Counted from the stretch's first letter, positions 19,603 through 28,885 are shown. The stretch is 64,000 nt of DNA from Undibacterium parvum (GCF_003955735.1 NZ_CP034464.1:682001-746000), one strand, 5' to 3'. Made by a program: numbers and translations. Notes: generated from the letters alone by a model not told the origin.

Positions 19603-20283
19603 TTACACTTTCTGTTTCGAACGATAGTTGGCCAATTCATCTATCGTCAAAATCACCAGATCATGCGACAAGGCATAGTGGGCGATTTCTTCGCCTCTGG
19701 CCATGCTGCCGTCTGGATTCATCAACTCACACAAGACTGCCGCTGGCAACAAGCCCGCCATTTGCGCCAGATCGACCGAGCCTTCGGTATGACCACGCCG
19801 GCTTAACACGCCACCGGGCGCGGCGCGCAAAGGGAAGACGTGGCCAGGTCGCGCCAGATCATCGGGCTGTGCATCGACGGCAATGGCCGCCAATACCGTC
19901 GTTACGCGATCCGCCGCCGAGACCCCGGTAGTGACGCCGTGCTTGGCTTCGATACTGACGGTAAAGGCGGTGCCGTAACGGCTGTCATTGTTGCTGACCA
20001 TAGGCGGCAAGGCCAGATGTTGCAGCTTCTCGTCGGTCAGGCACAGGCAAACGATGCCACTGCCATCGCGTATCATGCGTGCCATAGAGTCTATGCTGAT
20101 CTTTTCGGCCGCGACGATCAGATCGGCCTCATTTTCTCTATCGGCATCATCCATCAGCAAGACCGGGCGACCCAGGCGTAAATCGGCCAAGGCACGTGGC
20201 AATCTTTGCTCAAAAGGCGCAAGTGAAATGACTGCTGTTTCGATACCAGCAGTTGGGGACGTAAAAATTTGATTAACTAACAT
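19603..20283 (-). CDS. ribB: 3,4-dihydroxy-2-butanone 4-phosphate synthase
   Basis: RibB converts ribulose 5-phosphate to the four-carbon precursor of riboflavin. The 226-aa product has the family motifs [20 protein letters not shown] (acidic metal ligands), [55 protein letters not shown], and [15 protein letters not shown]. It is a stand-alone RibB without the GTP cyclohydrolase II domain. The FMN riboswitch upstream makes this a riboflavin-regulated locus apart from any rib operon in the window. GGAGCG precedes the ATG. Confidence 0.96.
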   Translation of the reverse strand: MLVNQIFTSPTAGIETAVISLAPFEQRLPRALADLRLGRPVLLMDDADRENEADLIVAAEKISIDSMARMIRDGSGIVCLCLTDEKLQHLALPPMVSNNDSRYGTAFTVSIEAKHGVTTGVSAADRVTTVLAAIAVDAQPDDLARPGHVFPLRAAPGGVLSRRGHTEGSVDLAQMAGLLPAAVLCELMNPDGSMARGEEIAHYALSHDLVILTIDELANYRSKQKV

Positions 20284-20284
20284 A

Positions 20285-20322
20285 TGAAACGCTCCGCAAG
20301 TAAAAGTGCAAAAGACGTTTCA
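20285..20322 (-). promoter_or_regulatory. Candidate ribosome-binding-site sequestering hairpin of ribB
   Basis: TGAAACG (20285-20291) and CGTTTCA (20316-20322) are complementary. On the minus strand this stem covers part of the GGAGCG ribosome-binding site of ribB. It fits an expression platform that blocks translation when FMN is bound. Confidence 0.45.
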
Positions 20323-20393
20323 GGGGATGTGATTAGCCACGCGCAAGCGCTTCCCCGTCAAGCATTGAACGGAGAATAACTTAAGCGTGGCGC

Positions 20394-20550
20394 ATCTTCT
20401 CTCATCCGGACTATGACCGTCGGCCCTGGAATCACACCAGATCTGCTGACCTTGCAAAAACGCTTGCAAGCGCTCGCGGGCTTGTCCCGACAGACTACAA
20501 CTGTGCCGAGTTTTACCGCCGGTGGGGAATTACACCCCGCCCTGAAGACG
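20394..20550 (-). ncRNA. FMN riboswitch (RFN element)
   Basis: The minus strand carries the conserved RFN blocks in order: TTCAGGGCGGGGTGTAATTC, CCCACCGGCGGTAAA, AGCCCGCGAGCG, GGTCAGCAGATCTGGTG, TCCAGGGCCGACGGTCATAG and TCCGGATGAGAGAAG. It lies in the ribB leader, about 110 nt before the ATG. FMN binding normally lowers expression of the downstream gene. Confidence 0.97.
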
Positions 20551-20800
20551 TACTACCTACCGACATTGTCGGCCTTGGGATTATACGCAACAAAGCCAGC
20601 GTAATGCTGTCGAAGAAGCTAGATGACTTGCTCAAATCCACATTCCACTTTACATTGTGCGCAGAATAAAAATCTAAGGATAAATTGCCACACACCATTT
20701 TTTAATGACTAAAAATGCTACACTGTAGCCGCAAAATTCTTTAGCCATAGTCCAGTCCAGTACTTTACAAATCAAGCAGGCTTTGTAGGCCGGAGTAGTG
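20551..20800. other. Divergent promoter region, ribB leader and DUF6882-like gene
   Basis: About 250 bp without a gene. It should contain the promoter of the riboswitch transcript (minus) and of the downstream plus-strand gene. I see no operator I can name. Confidence 0.4.
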
Positions 20801-21310
20801 ATGTTGAGTTCCTTCAAAAAACGTCGTGATATTGAAGACACTATTGTGATCAGCCTTGAGGCTGCGCACACGCACACTGCCGCCCACAGAGAAAACTGGC
20901 GTCTGGGTGAAGAAAAAACCTGGAACCTCGATCAAAACCACGGTCAGATACTGTTCACTTTTGCAGATGGCATGCAAGCCTTAGCGCCGGTGCAAATTAT
21001 CGGTACGCTCAACCCTGAGGACGAGATGTTCACCTGGGCCTGGCGTCACCCTACCGTACTGGCCGCCCTGCAAAAGAACGCCTTGCGCGTGAAGGCCTTT
21101 GGCAAGCAGCATAGAGCGGGTGAGCTGATCAAAAAGAGCGTGGCCTGCACCGAACAAAGAGCCTGGGAATATACCGCTTTGGCGATGCATCTGAACACGG
21201 ATCATGGAGTGTATCGCGCCAAGGCCAATAATGGCACTTTAGTTTTCATGAATTTCGGCGAAGTCTTGCTGACACATCTCAATCCCGCCAAGCTGCGCGC
21301 CAACGCCTAA
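20801..21310 (+). CDS. DUF6882-like hypothetical protein
   Basis: The 169-aa protein has the layout of DUF6882 proteins: a central FTFADGMQALAPVQIIGTLN strand region, then MFTWAWRHPTVLAALQKNAL, FGKQH, and C-terminal LTHL. Function unknown; no signal peptide or membrane segment. An in-frame GTG sits directly before the ATG, but GGAG at 20792-20795 is better spaced for ATG 20801. The family assignment is from remembered pattern, so moderate. The first four codons encode MLSSF. Confidence 0.7.
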   Translation: MLSSFKKRRDIEDTIVISLEAAHTHTAAHRENWRLGEEKTWNLDQNHGQILFTFADGMQALAPVQIIGTLNPEDEMFTWAWRHPTVLAALQKNALRVKAFGKQHRAGELIKKSVACTEQRAWEYTALAMHLNTDHGVYRAKANNGTLVFMNFGEVLLTHLNPAKLRANA

Positions 21311-21340
21311 TTAATTTTTCGAAGACCCAGGCCAGAACCC

Positions 21341-21401
21341 AAGCCCGATGCGGCTGAGCGGGGCTATGCCTTGAAGAAGCGCATGTGGTATGCGGCTTGG
21401 C
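21341..21401. repeat. Palindromic interspersed repeat, copy 5 (diverged)
   Basis: It reads AAGCCCGATGCGGCTGAGCG at the left and GAAGAAGCGCATGTGGTATG at the right, a diverged form of the family. With copy 6 it shares the leading CCAGAACCCAAGCCC. Confidence 0.6.
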
Positions 21402-21443
21402 TGATCAGACTTTAAAATTTGAATTGTGCCTAAACTGTGTCTA

Positions 21444-22262
21444 TTAAGGCAGAGGTAATTGCAATTTTCTTCTGTCGTTTAAGCCTAAGGAAACGATCAA
21501 ATTTTTATAATAGTTTTGCGAAAATTTTTTAATCAGCCCACTGCTTTCCGCCTGAGCGAAAGCTTGCTCTAACACCGCTTGCAAATGCGCGCTATGCCGC
21601 GATAAGTAGAAATGCATATCCAAATCATAGCTCAGCAATAAGTTAGGTTCTATCACCAAGCCCAGCTTACCCTGATTCACTTCTTCCGTAATTTCGAGCA
21701 CGCTACGCGACAGATAGTCAAGTTTGAAACGTCCATCGGCCACCATCCGGAACATTTGGGTCCAATCACCTGCTTGCACGTAAATAGGCAAGCGGCTTTT
21801 GTTCCAGATCGCGACATCCACCCAGCCCTCGCCTAAGCCAGCCACCTTGCCGCTGGCGCGTAAATCATCGAGCGTAGAAATGTTGGCAAAAGCCGGCAAA
21901 TTAGCCGGACGGGTCAAGATCAGACGCTGACCTATCATGCCACCGGTAATGCCGTGCCCGATAGGGATAAATTTACTGTCACGCTCGGACGTAGGCAAGC
22001 CCCAATACAGACTCAAGCTACCTCGTTCAACTTCATACCATGCACGGTTTTGCGGTAACTCTTCGCTCACACTGATTTTTGGCGTGTGCCCGGCATTGAG
22101 CAAGACCGCGTCGAGTAAGCCGACAAAATACAGATGCCGCTTACCAGACAGACTAGGGAGCTTCAGTGCGACGATTTCAGCGAAGCTGGTAGCAGGAAAA
22201 GCAATACAAAGCACGCTGCACACCAGACTGCTTAGGAGTCTTCGCCACTGTAAAATTAACAT
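21444..22262 (-). CDS. Periplasmic solute-binding-like protein
   Basis: The 272-aa product has a signal peptide (LLSSLVCSVLCIAFPATSFA) and a two-lobe periplasmic binding-protein look resembling the extracellular solute-binding family 3. Visible segments are SGKVAGLGEGWVDVAIWNKS, MFRMVADGRFKLDYLSRSV, and LIKKFSQNYYKNL near the C-terminus. No permease or ATPase gene is near, so it may be a stand-alone sensor-type or orphan binding protein. An in-frame TTG precedes ATG 22262; the ATG has GAGAG upstream and is preferred. Confidence 0.75.
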   Translation of the reverse strand: MLILQWRRLLSSLVCSVLCIAFPATSFAEIVALKLPSLSGKRHLYFVGLLDAVLLNAGHTPKISVSEELPQNRAWYEVERGSLSLYWGLPTSERDSKFIPIGHGITGGMIGQRLILTRPANLPAFANISTLDDLRASGKVAGLGEGWVDVAIWNKSRLPIYVQAGDWTQMFRMVADGRFKLDYLSRSVLEITEEVNQGKLGLVIEPNLLLSYDLDMHFYLSRHSAHLQAVLEQAFAQAESSGLIKKFSQNYYKNLIVSLGLNDRRKLQLPLP

Positions 22263-22420
22263 CAAAATCTCTCAGCAATAAAGTACACAATTATCAACAC
22301 CGCCGCGCTGTGCGGCTGGTGCGTGGGTAAACAATAAACCCTGATATGCACATATACAAGTTTGTTTTAGCAGCGCATCTGCTTAGGGGATGGGGGCTAA
22401 AGACTCACAGCTAAAGCCGC

Positions 22421-22482
22421 CCAGAACCCAAGCCCCATGCGGCTTAGCGCCGATGCCGTAGTAAACCGCCTGAGCGTTGGCA
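22421..22482. repeat. Palindromic interspersed repeat, copy 6 (diverged)
   Basis: CCAGAACCCAAGCCCCATGC and GGCTTAGCGCCGATGCC match the left half of the family. The right half survives only as GAGCGTTGGCAGC. Confidence 0.5.
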
Positions 22483-22597
22483 GCATGTTATTTTTCACAA
22501 AATTTTTATGCTTTGCTCAGCAACACACGAGTAGCCTCGCTCATACACATTTCCATATATCAAAACCGCATATAAGCAAATAAATACTAAGTAGTTT

Positions 22598-22616
22598 GGA
22601 ATATAGGGGCTATTCC
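22598..22616. promoter_or_regulatory. Candidate operator before the sulfur genes
   Basis: The inverted repeat GGAATA-N7-TATTCC lies 31 bp before the TauE start. ATTCC-type half-sites occur in CysB-regulated promoters of enterobacteria, so CysB or a related LysR regulator is a reasonable guess. Confidence 0.35.
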
Positions 22617-22646
22617 TTAAGATGCACTTACTTTGCGGAAGGTGCT

Positions 22647-23420
22647 ATGACTTTAACCTATATTATTTCTGGTTTTGCAGTTGGTACTCTGGTCGGTTTG
22701 ACTGGGGTCGGTGGCGGCTCCCTGATGACGCCTCTGCTGACCCTGCTTTTTGGTGTTTCGCCTGCGGTAGCGGTGGGTACCGATCTGGCTTTTGCCTCCA
22801 TCACCAAGGCGACAGGCACCTTTACCCACAGATTACGTGGCACGGTTGAGTGGGATGTGGTGCGCCTCTTATGTTACGGCGCCCTGCCCGCTGCTTTGGT
22901 AGCGACGCTGGGCTTAAAATATTTTGGTGGTCTGAATCAAGAAATCGGTCAGATCATACGTTATTCTATCGCTGGCTCGGTGTTGCTGACGGTCGTCGCT
23001 CTACTGTTTAAAGGCAAAATGCTGGCATGGTTAAATCAGCATCCTGAGAAGCAATTGCAAGGTCGTAAACTGGCCGCCGCAACCATAATTTCCGGAGCTG
23101 TGTTGGGCTTATTGGTGACCGTATCGTCTATCGGTGCGGGTGCTATCGGTGCTACTTTGCTGGTGATGCTGTATCCACGTATGCCTGCGGCCCACATTGC
23201 TGGCACCGACATTGCTTACGCAGTTCCCTTGACGGCGATTGCTGCGATCGGCCATTGGTGGTTAGGTTCTATCAATTGGGAGTTATTGGGTTCTTTACTA
23301 TTGGGCTCCCTGCCCGGGATTACTCTGGGCTCGATGGCGGCCAAGGCCGTGCCTGAACGTATTTTGCGCGGAGTGCTAGCCACAACGCTCACGCTGGTTG
23401 CTGCTAAACTGGTGCTTTGA
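22647..23420 (+). CDS. TauE/SafE-family sulfite (anion) exporter
   Basis: TauE/SafE proteins are inner-membrane exporters of sulfite or organosulfur anions. The 257-aa product has about 8 membrane segments and the two family repeats starting GTLVGLTGVGGGSLMTPLL and LGLLVTVSSIGAGAIGATLL. The frame opens at 22596, but ATG 22647 has GGAAGG 4 nt upstream and begins directly with a membrane segment. Being first in the sulfate assimilation cluster, it plausibly vents excess sulfite, which is inference from context. Confidence 0.9.
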   Translation: MTLTYIISGFAVGTLVGLTGVGGGSLMTPLLTLLFGVSPAVAVGTDLAFASITKATGTFTHRLRGTVEWDVVRLLCYGALPAALVATLGLKYFGGLNQEIGQIIRYSIAGSVLLTVVALLFKGKMLAWLNQHPEKQLQGRKLAAATIISGAVLGLLVTVSSIGAGAIGATLLVMLYPRMPAAHIAGTDIAYAVPLTAIAAIGHWWLGSINWELLGSLLLGSLPGITLGSMAAKAVPERILRGVLATTLTLVAAKLVL

Positions 23421-23576
23421 TACGCCGCTGTTGCCATTGCTTGCTTGCAAGCAAATCGCTAAGCCAAACGATAAGCCAGTTCGCATACAATTTAATTTGT
23501 TTTAATTCAATTTAACAAGCGCTGTTCAGCGCCGATTTTTCAGCGATTTTTTTGCGCTTTTTTAGGGATATTCACG

Positions 23577-25283
23577 ATGTATCGTTACGATCAGCATGAT
23601 CACCAAATCATCAAGGAACGCATTGCGCAATACCGCGATCAGGTACGCCGTCGCCTTGCCGATGAGCTGACTGAAGAAGAGTTCTTGCCTTTGCGTTTGC
23701 AAAATGGACTGTACATGCAGCGCCATGCGTATATGTTGCGGGTGGCGGTACCTTACGGCATGCTGTCATCGACACAGATGCGCAAGTTTGCCCATATCGC
23801 CCGCAAATATGACCGTGGTTATGGTCACTTCACGACACGTCAGAATATCCAGTACAACTGGATCAATCTGGAAGACACCCCTACCATCCTGGAAGAATTG
23901 GCTTCGGTGGAGATGCACGCAATCCAGACTTCCGGCAATTGCATGCGCAATATCACCTCGGATGAATTTGCCGGTGTGGCGGCCGACGAGGTCATCGATC
24001 CGCGTCCGTATGCAGAAATTTTGCGCCAGTGGACTACCTTCCACCCTGAGTTTGCCTACCTGCCGCGCAAGTTCAAGATCGCCATCAATGGATCGAAGGA
24101 AGACCGCGCTGCGATTGCGGTGCACGATATCGGCCTGACCGTGGTACATAACGAGCAAGGCGAAGTTGGCTTTAAAGTGATGGTCGGTGGCGGCATGGGT
24201 CGCACCCCGATACTCGGTAGCGTGATCCGTGAGTTCCTGCCATGGCAGCACGTGATGACCTATCTGGAAGCGATTTTGCGTATCTACAACCAGCACGGCC
24301 GTCGCGACAATAAATACAAAGCCCGTATCAAAATTCTGGTCAAGGCGATCGGTGCCGACGTGTTTGCGGCACAGGTAGAAGCCGAGTGGGCTGACATCAA
24401 GGATGGCCCTGCGACCCTGACGCAGGCGGAACTGCAGCGGGTTGCGGCGTATTTCGGTTCGCCCGAATATGCGAGCTTGCCTAGCGTTGATGCAGAATTT
24501 GAACAACACAAGGCTGACAACAAGGCGTTTGCCAACTGGATCAAACGCAATGTCAAACCGCATAAGGTCGCCGGTTACGCCAGCGTGGTGCTGTCCCTGA
24601 AAAAGCCAGGCGTGCCGCCGGGTGACGCCACTGCCGATCAGATCGATTTCGTTGCCGATCTGGCCGATAGATACAGCTTTGCCGAATTACGCGTCACGCA
24701 CGAGCAAAATCTGGTGCTGTCGGATGTGCAGCAATCAGCATTGTTCGCCTTGTGGCAAGAAGCCAAGGCGCATGGTTTGGCGACACCGAACGTTGGTTTA
24801 TTGACCGATATGATTTGCTGCCCGGGCGGTGATTTCTGTTCGCTGGCGAATGCCAAGTCTATCCCTATTGCGCTGGATATTACCGACCGTTTCAACCAGC
24901 TAGATTATTTGCACGACATCGGTGAACTGGAACTCAACATCTCCGGTTGTATCAATGCCTGCGGCCATCATCATGTCGGCAATATCGGCATCCTGGGTGT
25001 GGATAAAGATGGCAGCGAGTTTTATCAGGTTTCTATCGGCGGTGCGCAGGGTAACAACTCAGCGATAGGCAAAATCATAGGTCCCTCATTCTCTGCCGGC
25101 CAGATGCCGGATGTGATAGCCCGCATCATTGACGTGTATCTGCGTGATCGCATAGAAAATGAACGTTTCATCGACACCGCGCAACGTTTGGGAATAGCAC
25201 CGTTCAAAGAATATGTCTACGCGACGCCGATCAAGAGCTTTGAGCAACATGGCGAAGATGCAGGCACCGTTGTTTCGTACTGA
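23577..25283 (+). CDS. cysI: Assimilatory sulfite reductase, siroheme/4Fe-4S hemoprotein
   Basis: It reduces sulfite to sulfide in the cytoplasm with siroheme and a 4Fe-4S cluster. The 568-aa protein contains two nitrite/sulfite reductase half-domains; the active-site signature lies near residues 415-475 (MICCPGGDFCSL then NISGCINACGHHH). The N-terminal motif FAHIARKYDRGYGHFTTRQN is characteristic. It could be labelled nitrite/sulfite reductase, but its place before DUF934, cysH and cysDN fixes the role as sulfite reductase. No CysJ flavoprotein is present, so the electron donor differs from the enterobacterial enzyme. Confidence 0.93.
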   Translation: MYRYDQHDHQIIKERIAQYRDQVRRRLADELTEEEFLPLRLQNGLYMQRHAYMLRVAVPYGMLSSTQMRKFAHIARKYDRGYGHFTTRQNIQYNWINLEDTPTILEELASVEMHAIQTSGNCMRNITSDEFAGVAADEVIDPRPYAEILRQWTTFHPEFAYLPRKFKIAINGSKEDRAAIAVHDIGLTVVHNEQGEVGFKVMVGGGMGRTPILGSVIREFLPWQHVMTYLEAILRIYNQHGRRDNKYKARIKILVKAIGADVFAAQVEAEWADIKDGPATLTQAELQRVAAYFGSPEYASLPSVDAEFEQHKADNKAFANWIKRNVKPHKVAGYASVVLSLKKPGVPPGDATADQIDFVADLADRYSFAELRVTHEQNLVLSDVQQSALFALWQEAKAHGLATPNVGLLTDMICCPGGDFCSLANAKSIPIALDITDRFNQLDYLHDIGELELNISGCINACGHHHVGNIGILGVDKDGSEFYQVSIGGAQGNNSAIGKIIGPSFSAGQMPDVIARIIDVYLRDRIENERFIDTAQRLGIAPFKEYVYATPIKSFEQHGEDAGTVVSY

Positions 25284-25306
25284 GAGACGTTTTTAGAAAG
25301 CTAAGT

Positions 25307-25840
25307 ATGCGTGAAATTATTAAAGACAAAGCCATAGTGCAAGACGACTGGACCGTATTGCGACTGGCCGAAGGCGAAACGCCTGATGCGATAGAAGTGC
25401 CTGCCGGCAAGCACATCATTCCGCTGCAAGTGTGGTTGATACAGCGTGAAGAACTGAGCGCACGTTTAAAAAAGACCCAGGATCTGGCGATCTGGTTTGG
25501 CAGCGCAGAACAAGCCAAGGATCTGGGTGCAGACGCTGCCCTATTCCCTTTGCTGGCAGTCGACTTTCCTAAATTTTCCGATGGCCGCGGTTACTCGATC
25601 GCCTACAACATCCGCAGCCGTCTTGGTTATACCGGCGAAGTGCGCGCCATAGGTGACGTCTTGCGTGACCAATTGTTTTACATGCAGCGCGTCGGCTTCA
25701 ATGCCTTTGCAACACGTGAAGACAGGAGCATTAGCGATGCTCTTAAGGGACTGACCGATTTCAGCGAGAAATACCAGACTTCATGGGATGAGAAAAATCC
25801 CCTGTTCCGCCGTACCGAAAGAACGGGATTGTCCGCATGA
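25307..25840 (+). CDS. DUF934 protein of the sulfite reductase operon
   Basis: The 177-aa protein belongs to DUF934, nearly always encoded next to the single-subunit sulfite reductase of proteobacteria. Conserved segments are DDWTVLRL, IIPLQVWL, FPKFSDGRGYSIAYNIRSRL, GEVRAIGDVLRDQLFYMQRVGFNAF. It is cytosolic, with no Cys cluster, so it is not an obvious electron carrier. The role is unknown; an accessory function for sulfite reductase is inferred from location. Its stop overlaps the cysH start (ATGA). Confidence 0.92.
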   Translation: MREIIKDKAIVQDDWTVLRLAEGETPDAIEVPAGKHIIPLQVWLIQREELSARLKKTQDLAIWFGSAEQAKDLGADAALFPLLAVDFPKFSDGRGYSIAYNIRSRLGYTGEVRAIGDVLRDQLFYMQRVGFNAFATREDRSISDALKGLTDFSEKYQTSWDEKNPLFRRTERTGLSA

Positions 25841-26559
25841 GCAGCGCCGATTTCGACACACTATTAAGCGCGACCCAGGCAACTCTGGCACGCATCGCCA
25901 CCGAATTTACGCCGGCAGTGTTCGCCTCCAGTTTAGCGGCGGAAGACATGGTACTGACTGACCTGATCTTGCGTAACAAATTGGCGATAGGGATCTTCTC
26001 GCTGGAGACCGGTCGCCTGCACGCCGAAACTCTGGGCATGCTAGCTCGCATCAAGGAAACTTACGGCAGCGAGATTACCCTGTTCAAACCAGAAACTGCT
26101 GCGGTAGAAAATTACGTTGCGGCCAATGGTCTCAATGCCTTTTACGACAGCGTAGAAATGCGCAAGGAATGCTGCCGTATCCGCAAGATAGAGCCACTCA
26201 ATCGTGCACTGGCAGGCAACAAGGCATGGGTCACTGGCCAGCGCCGCGCCCAATCAACGACCCGCACCGAACTCAATGTGCAGGAAGATGACGCCGCGCA
26301 TGACATGCAAAAATTTAACCCGCTGGCCGACTGGTCAGAAGAAGATGTCTGGCACTATATACGCAGCAATAATGTGCCTTACAACCCCCTGCACGACAAA
26401 GGCTATCCGTCGATAGGCTGCGAACCTTGCACCCGCGCCATACAGCCAGGTGAAGATGTGCGTGCTGGCCGCTGGTGGTGGGAAAATCCGGAATCCAAAG
26501 AATGTGGTTTGCATGTAGTCGATGGTAAACTGATACGTATTAAGTCAGCCACGAACTAG
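25837..26559 (+). CDS. cysH: Adenylyl-sulfate reductase (CysH family, 4Fe-4S type)
   Basis: CysH reduces activated sulfate to sulfite with thioredoxin-type donors. The 240-aa product has C112-C113 in KECCRIRK and C195/C198 in GCEPCTRA, the four cluster Cys that mark the APS-using (assimilatory APS reductase) form. The catalytic Cys is C223 in KECGLH. FSLETGRLHAET is the substrate loop. No cysC (APS kinase) is in the cluster, consistent with APS as substrate. It overlaps DUF934 and precedes cysD by 41 bp. Confidence 0.94.
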   Translation: MSSADFDTLLSATQATLARIATEFTPAVFASSLAAEDMVLTDLILRNKLAIGIFSLETGRLHAETLGMLARIKETYGSEITLFKPETAAVENYVAANGLNAFYDSVEMRKECCRIRKIEPLNRALAGNKAWVTGQRRAQSTTRTELNVQEDDAAHDMQKFNPLADWSEEDVWHYIRSNNVPYNPLHDKGYPSIGCEPCTRAIQPGEDVRAGRWWWENPESKECGLHVVDGKLIRIKSATN

Positions 26560-26600
26560 TCGCGTAAAAATTAAAAGAGTTATCGTCAAAGGTAAAGTAT

Positions 26601-27536
26601 ATGAATAGCGCAGTAGAAAAAAGTTTTATTGATGCCGCGAGTAATCGCCATCTCGATTGGCTGGAATCGGAAGCCATCCACATCATGCGCGAAGTCGCAG
26701 CGGAATGCGCCAACCCTGCTTTGCTGTTTTCGGGCGGCAAAGACTCCGTGGTGATGTTGCGCATCGCCGAAAAAGCCTTCCGTCCAGGTAAGTTCCCTTT
26801 CCCGCTGGTGCATATAGATACCGGCCATAACTTTGCTGAAGTAATTACCTTCCGCGACAAAAAAGTGGCGGAATTGGGCGAACGCCTGATCGTCGGCTCG
26901 GTCGAAGATTCGATCAAGCGCGGCACCGTACGTTTGCGCAATCCTGCGACCGACTCACGCAATGCAGCGCAAGCGGTCACGTTGCTGGAAACCATCGCTG
27001 AACATAAGTTTGACGCCTGCATGGGCGGTGCCCGCCGCGATGAAGAAAAAGCCCGCGCCAAAGAGCGTATCTTTTCTTTCCGCGATGAGTTTGGCCAATG
27101 GAATCCAAAAGCGCAGCGCCCTGAACTCTGGGATCTGTACAACACCCGCGTTCACCCAGGTGAAAACATGCGTGTATTCCCGATCTCGAACTGGACTGAG
27201 CTCGACGTCTGGCAATACATCGCCCGCGAAAAACTCGAACTGCCACCGATTTACTTCGCACATGAACGCCAGGTGATCCCACGCAATGGCTTGCTAGTTC
27301 CGTTGACTGATCTGACGCCGGCCCGCGAAGGCGAAACGGTAGAGACGCAAGTGGTGCGCTTCCGCACCGTTGGCGACATCTCTTGCACCTGCCCGGTATC
27401 GTCCGATGCGGCGACGGTAGAAGCGATTATCGCTGAAACCGCGATTACCCAAATCACAGAACGCGGCGCTACCCGCATGGACGATCAGACCTCAGAGTCC
27501 TCCATGGAAAAACGTAAAAAAGAAGGATATTTCTAA
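26601..27536 (+). CDS. cysD: Sulfate adenylyltransferase subunit 2
   Basis: CysD, with GTPase CysN, makes adenosine 5'-phosphosulfate from ATP and sulfate. The 311-aa protein contains the PP-loop SGGKDS at 44-49, LVHIDTGHNFAEVITFRD, CMGGARRDEEKARAKER, and FPISNWTELDVWQYI. Length is normal. The stop overlaps the cysN ATG (TAATG), implying coupling for a 1:1 complex. Confidence 0.97.
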   Translation: MNSAVEKSFIDAASNRHLDWLESEAIHIMREVAAECANPALLFSGGKDSVVMLRIAEKAFRPGKFPFPLVHIDTGHNFAEVITFRDKKVAELGERLIVGSVEDSIKRGTVRLRNPATDSRNAAQAVTLLETIAEHKFDACMGGARRDEEKARAKERIFSFRDEFGQWNPKAQRPELWDLYNTRVHPGENMRVFPISNWTELDVWQYIAREKLELPPIYFAHERQVIPRNGLLVPLTDLTPAREGETVETQVVRFRTVGDISCTCPVSSDAATVEAIIAETAITQITERGATRMDDQTSESSMEKRKKEGYF

Positions 27537-28885
27537 TGAGCGCAGTTAATTCCGTAGTTACTTCATCAGTGGCTTCAGCCGCACCCATCATTCAAGACGC
27601 CACCCGCGAACGCGGCCTGTTACGTTTCATCACTGCAGGCTCAGTCGATGATGGCAAGAGCACGCTGATAGGTCGCCTGCTGTTTGACAGCAAGGGTATT
27701 TTCGCTGATCAGTTAGATGCCATGTCACGCGCCAAACACAAACGCACGGTCGGTGACACCATTGATCTGTCCTTGCTCACTGACGGTCTGGAAGCGGAAC
27801 GCGAACAAGGTATCACCATCGACGTGGCCTATCGTTATTTCGCCACACCGAAGCGCAAATTCATTATCGCCGACACCCCGGGCCACGAGCAATACACACG
27901 CAACATGGTGACCGGTGCATCGACTGCTGACGCCGTCATCATCCTGATCGACGTCTCCAAGGTCAAACTCGGCGACGACGGTAGCGTAGAGTTGCTGACA
28001 CAAACCAAACGCCACTCGACCATCGCGCATTTACTGCAGATCGAACACGTGGTTGTGGCCGTCAATAAAATGGATCTGGTCAACTACGATCAGACCGTGT
28101 ACGAGCGCATCGTCGCCGAATACCAGAAATTTGCGCAGCAATTGGGACTCAAAGACATCACGCCGATTCCTTTGTCTGCCTTGGCGGGTGATAACGTGGT
28201 GACTGCCAGTGACAAACTAGCCTGGTACCAGGGGCCGACCCTGATAGAGCTACTCGAGTCATTGAGCGTCTACGATGAATGCCACGACGAGCCTTTCCGT
28301 TTCCCGGTACAACTGGTAGCGCGTCACAATGGCCACGAAGCCAATGATTTCCGTGGCTACATGGGGCGTATCGAAGCGGGCAAAGTCAGCCGCGGCGACA
28401 AATTAATCGTGCAACCCGGCGGTCAAAGCGCTACCGTCAAGGACATCCAGACTCTAGATGGTTCACTGGAAACGGCGGTAGTCGGCCAATCGGTCACCAT
28501 CTTGCTCGATGAATATGTCGACATTTCTCGCGGTGATATGCTGGCCTCCAGTGATCGCCCAGCTACCTTGCTCAAAACCGTGACTGCCGATCTGTGCTGG
28601 TTGTCCGAAGACGCTTTGGATGTGCGCCGTCGTTACTGGCTCAAGCACACCACCCGCCAAGTCGCTGCCAAGGTCACCGCGGTCGATACTCTGCTCGACA
28701 TCAACACGCAAGAGCGTCGTCCTGCCACCAGTCTGAATTTGAACGACATCGCCCGCGTCACTATCAATGTGCAGCAAGCCCTGGCGGCCGATGCCTACGA
28801 TGACTTGCGCTCTACCGGTGCCTTCATCCTGATCGATGAAGTCACACATCAAACCGTGGCTGCCGGGATGATACGTCTTGCATAA
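27536..28885 (+). CDS. cysN: Sulfate adenylyltransferase subunit 1 (GTPase)
   Basis: CysN is the EF-Tu-like GTPase driving APS formation. The 449-aa product has G1 GSVDDGKST (35-43), G2 EQGITIDVAYRYF, G3 DTPGHEQYTRNM and G4 NKMD, followed by two beta-barrel domains. At this length it has no C-terminal CysC (APS kinase) fusion, in line with an APS-reducing pathway. cobA begins inside its last codons. Confidence 0.96.
   Translation: MSAVNSVVTSSVASAAPIIQDATRERGLLRFITAGSVDDGKSTLIGRLLFDSKGIFADQLDAMSRAKHKRTVGDTIDLSLLTDGLEAEREQGITIDVAYRYFATPKRKFIIADTPGHEQYTRNMVTGASTADAVIILIDVSKVKLGDDGSVELLTQTKRHSTIAHLLQIEHVVVAVNKMDLVNYDQTVYERIVAEYQKFAQQLGLKDITPIPLSALAGDNVVTASDKLAWYQGPTLIELLESLSVYDECHDEPFRFPVQLVARHNGHEANDFRGYMGRIEAGKVSRGDKLIVQPGGQSATVKDIQTLDGSLETAVVGQSVTILLDEYVDISRGDMLASSDRPATLLKTVTADLCWLSEDALDVRRRYWLKHTTRQVAAKVTAVDTLLDINTQERRPATSLNLNDIARVTINVQQALAADAYDDLRSTGAFILIDEVTHQTVAAGMIRLA

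Larger units (their letters stand above)
22263..22646. other. Intergenic region before the sulfur-assimilation cluster
   Basis: These 384 bp hold a diverged palindromic repeat (copy 6) and, nearer tauE, AT-rich sequence with the inverted repeat GGAATA-N7-TATTCC at 22598-22616. No gene is evident. Confidence 0.5.
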
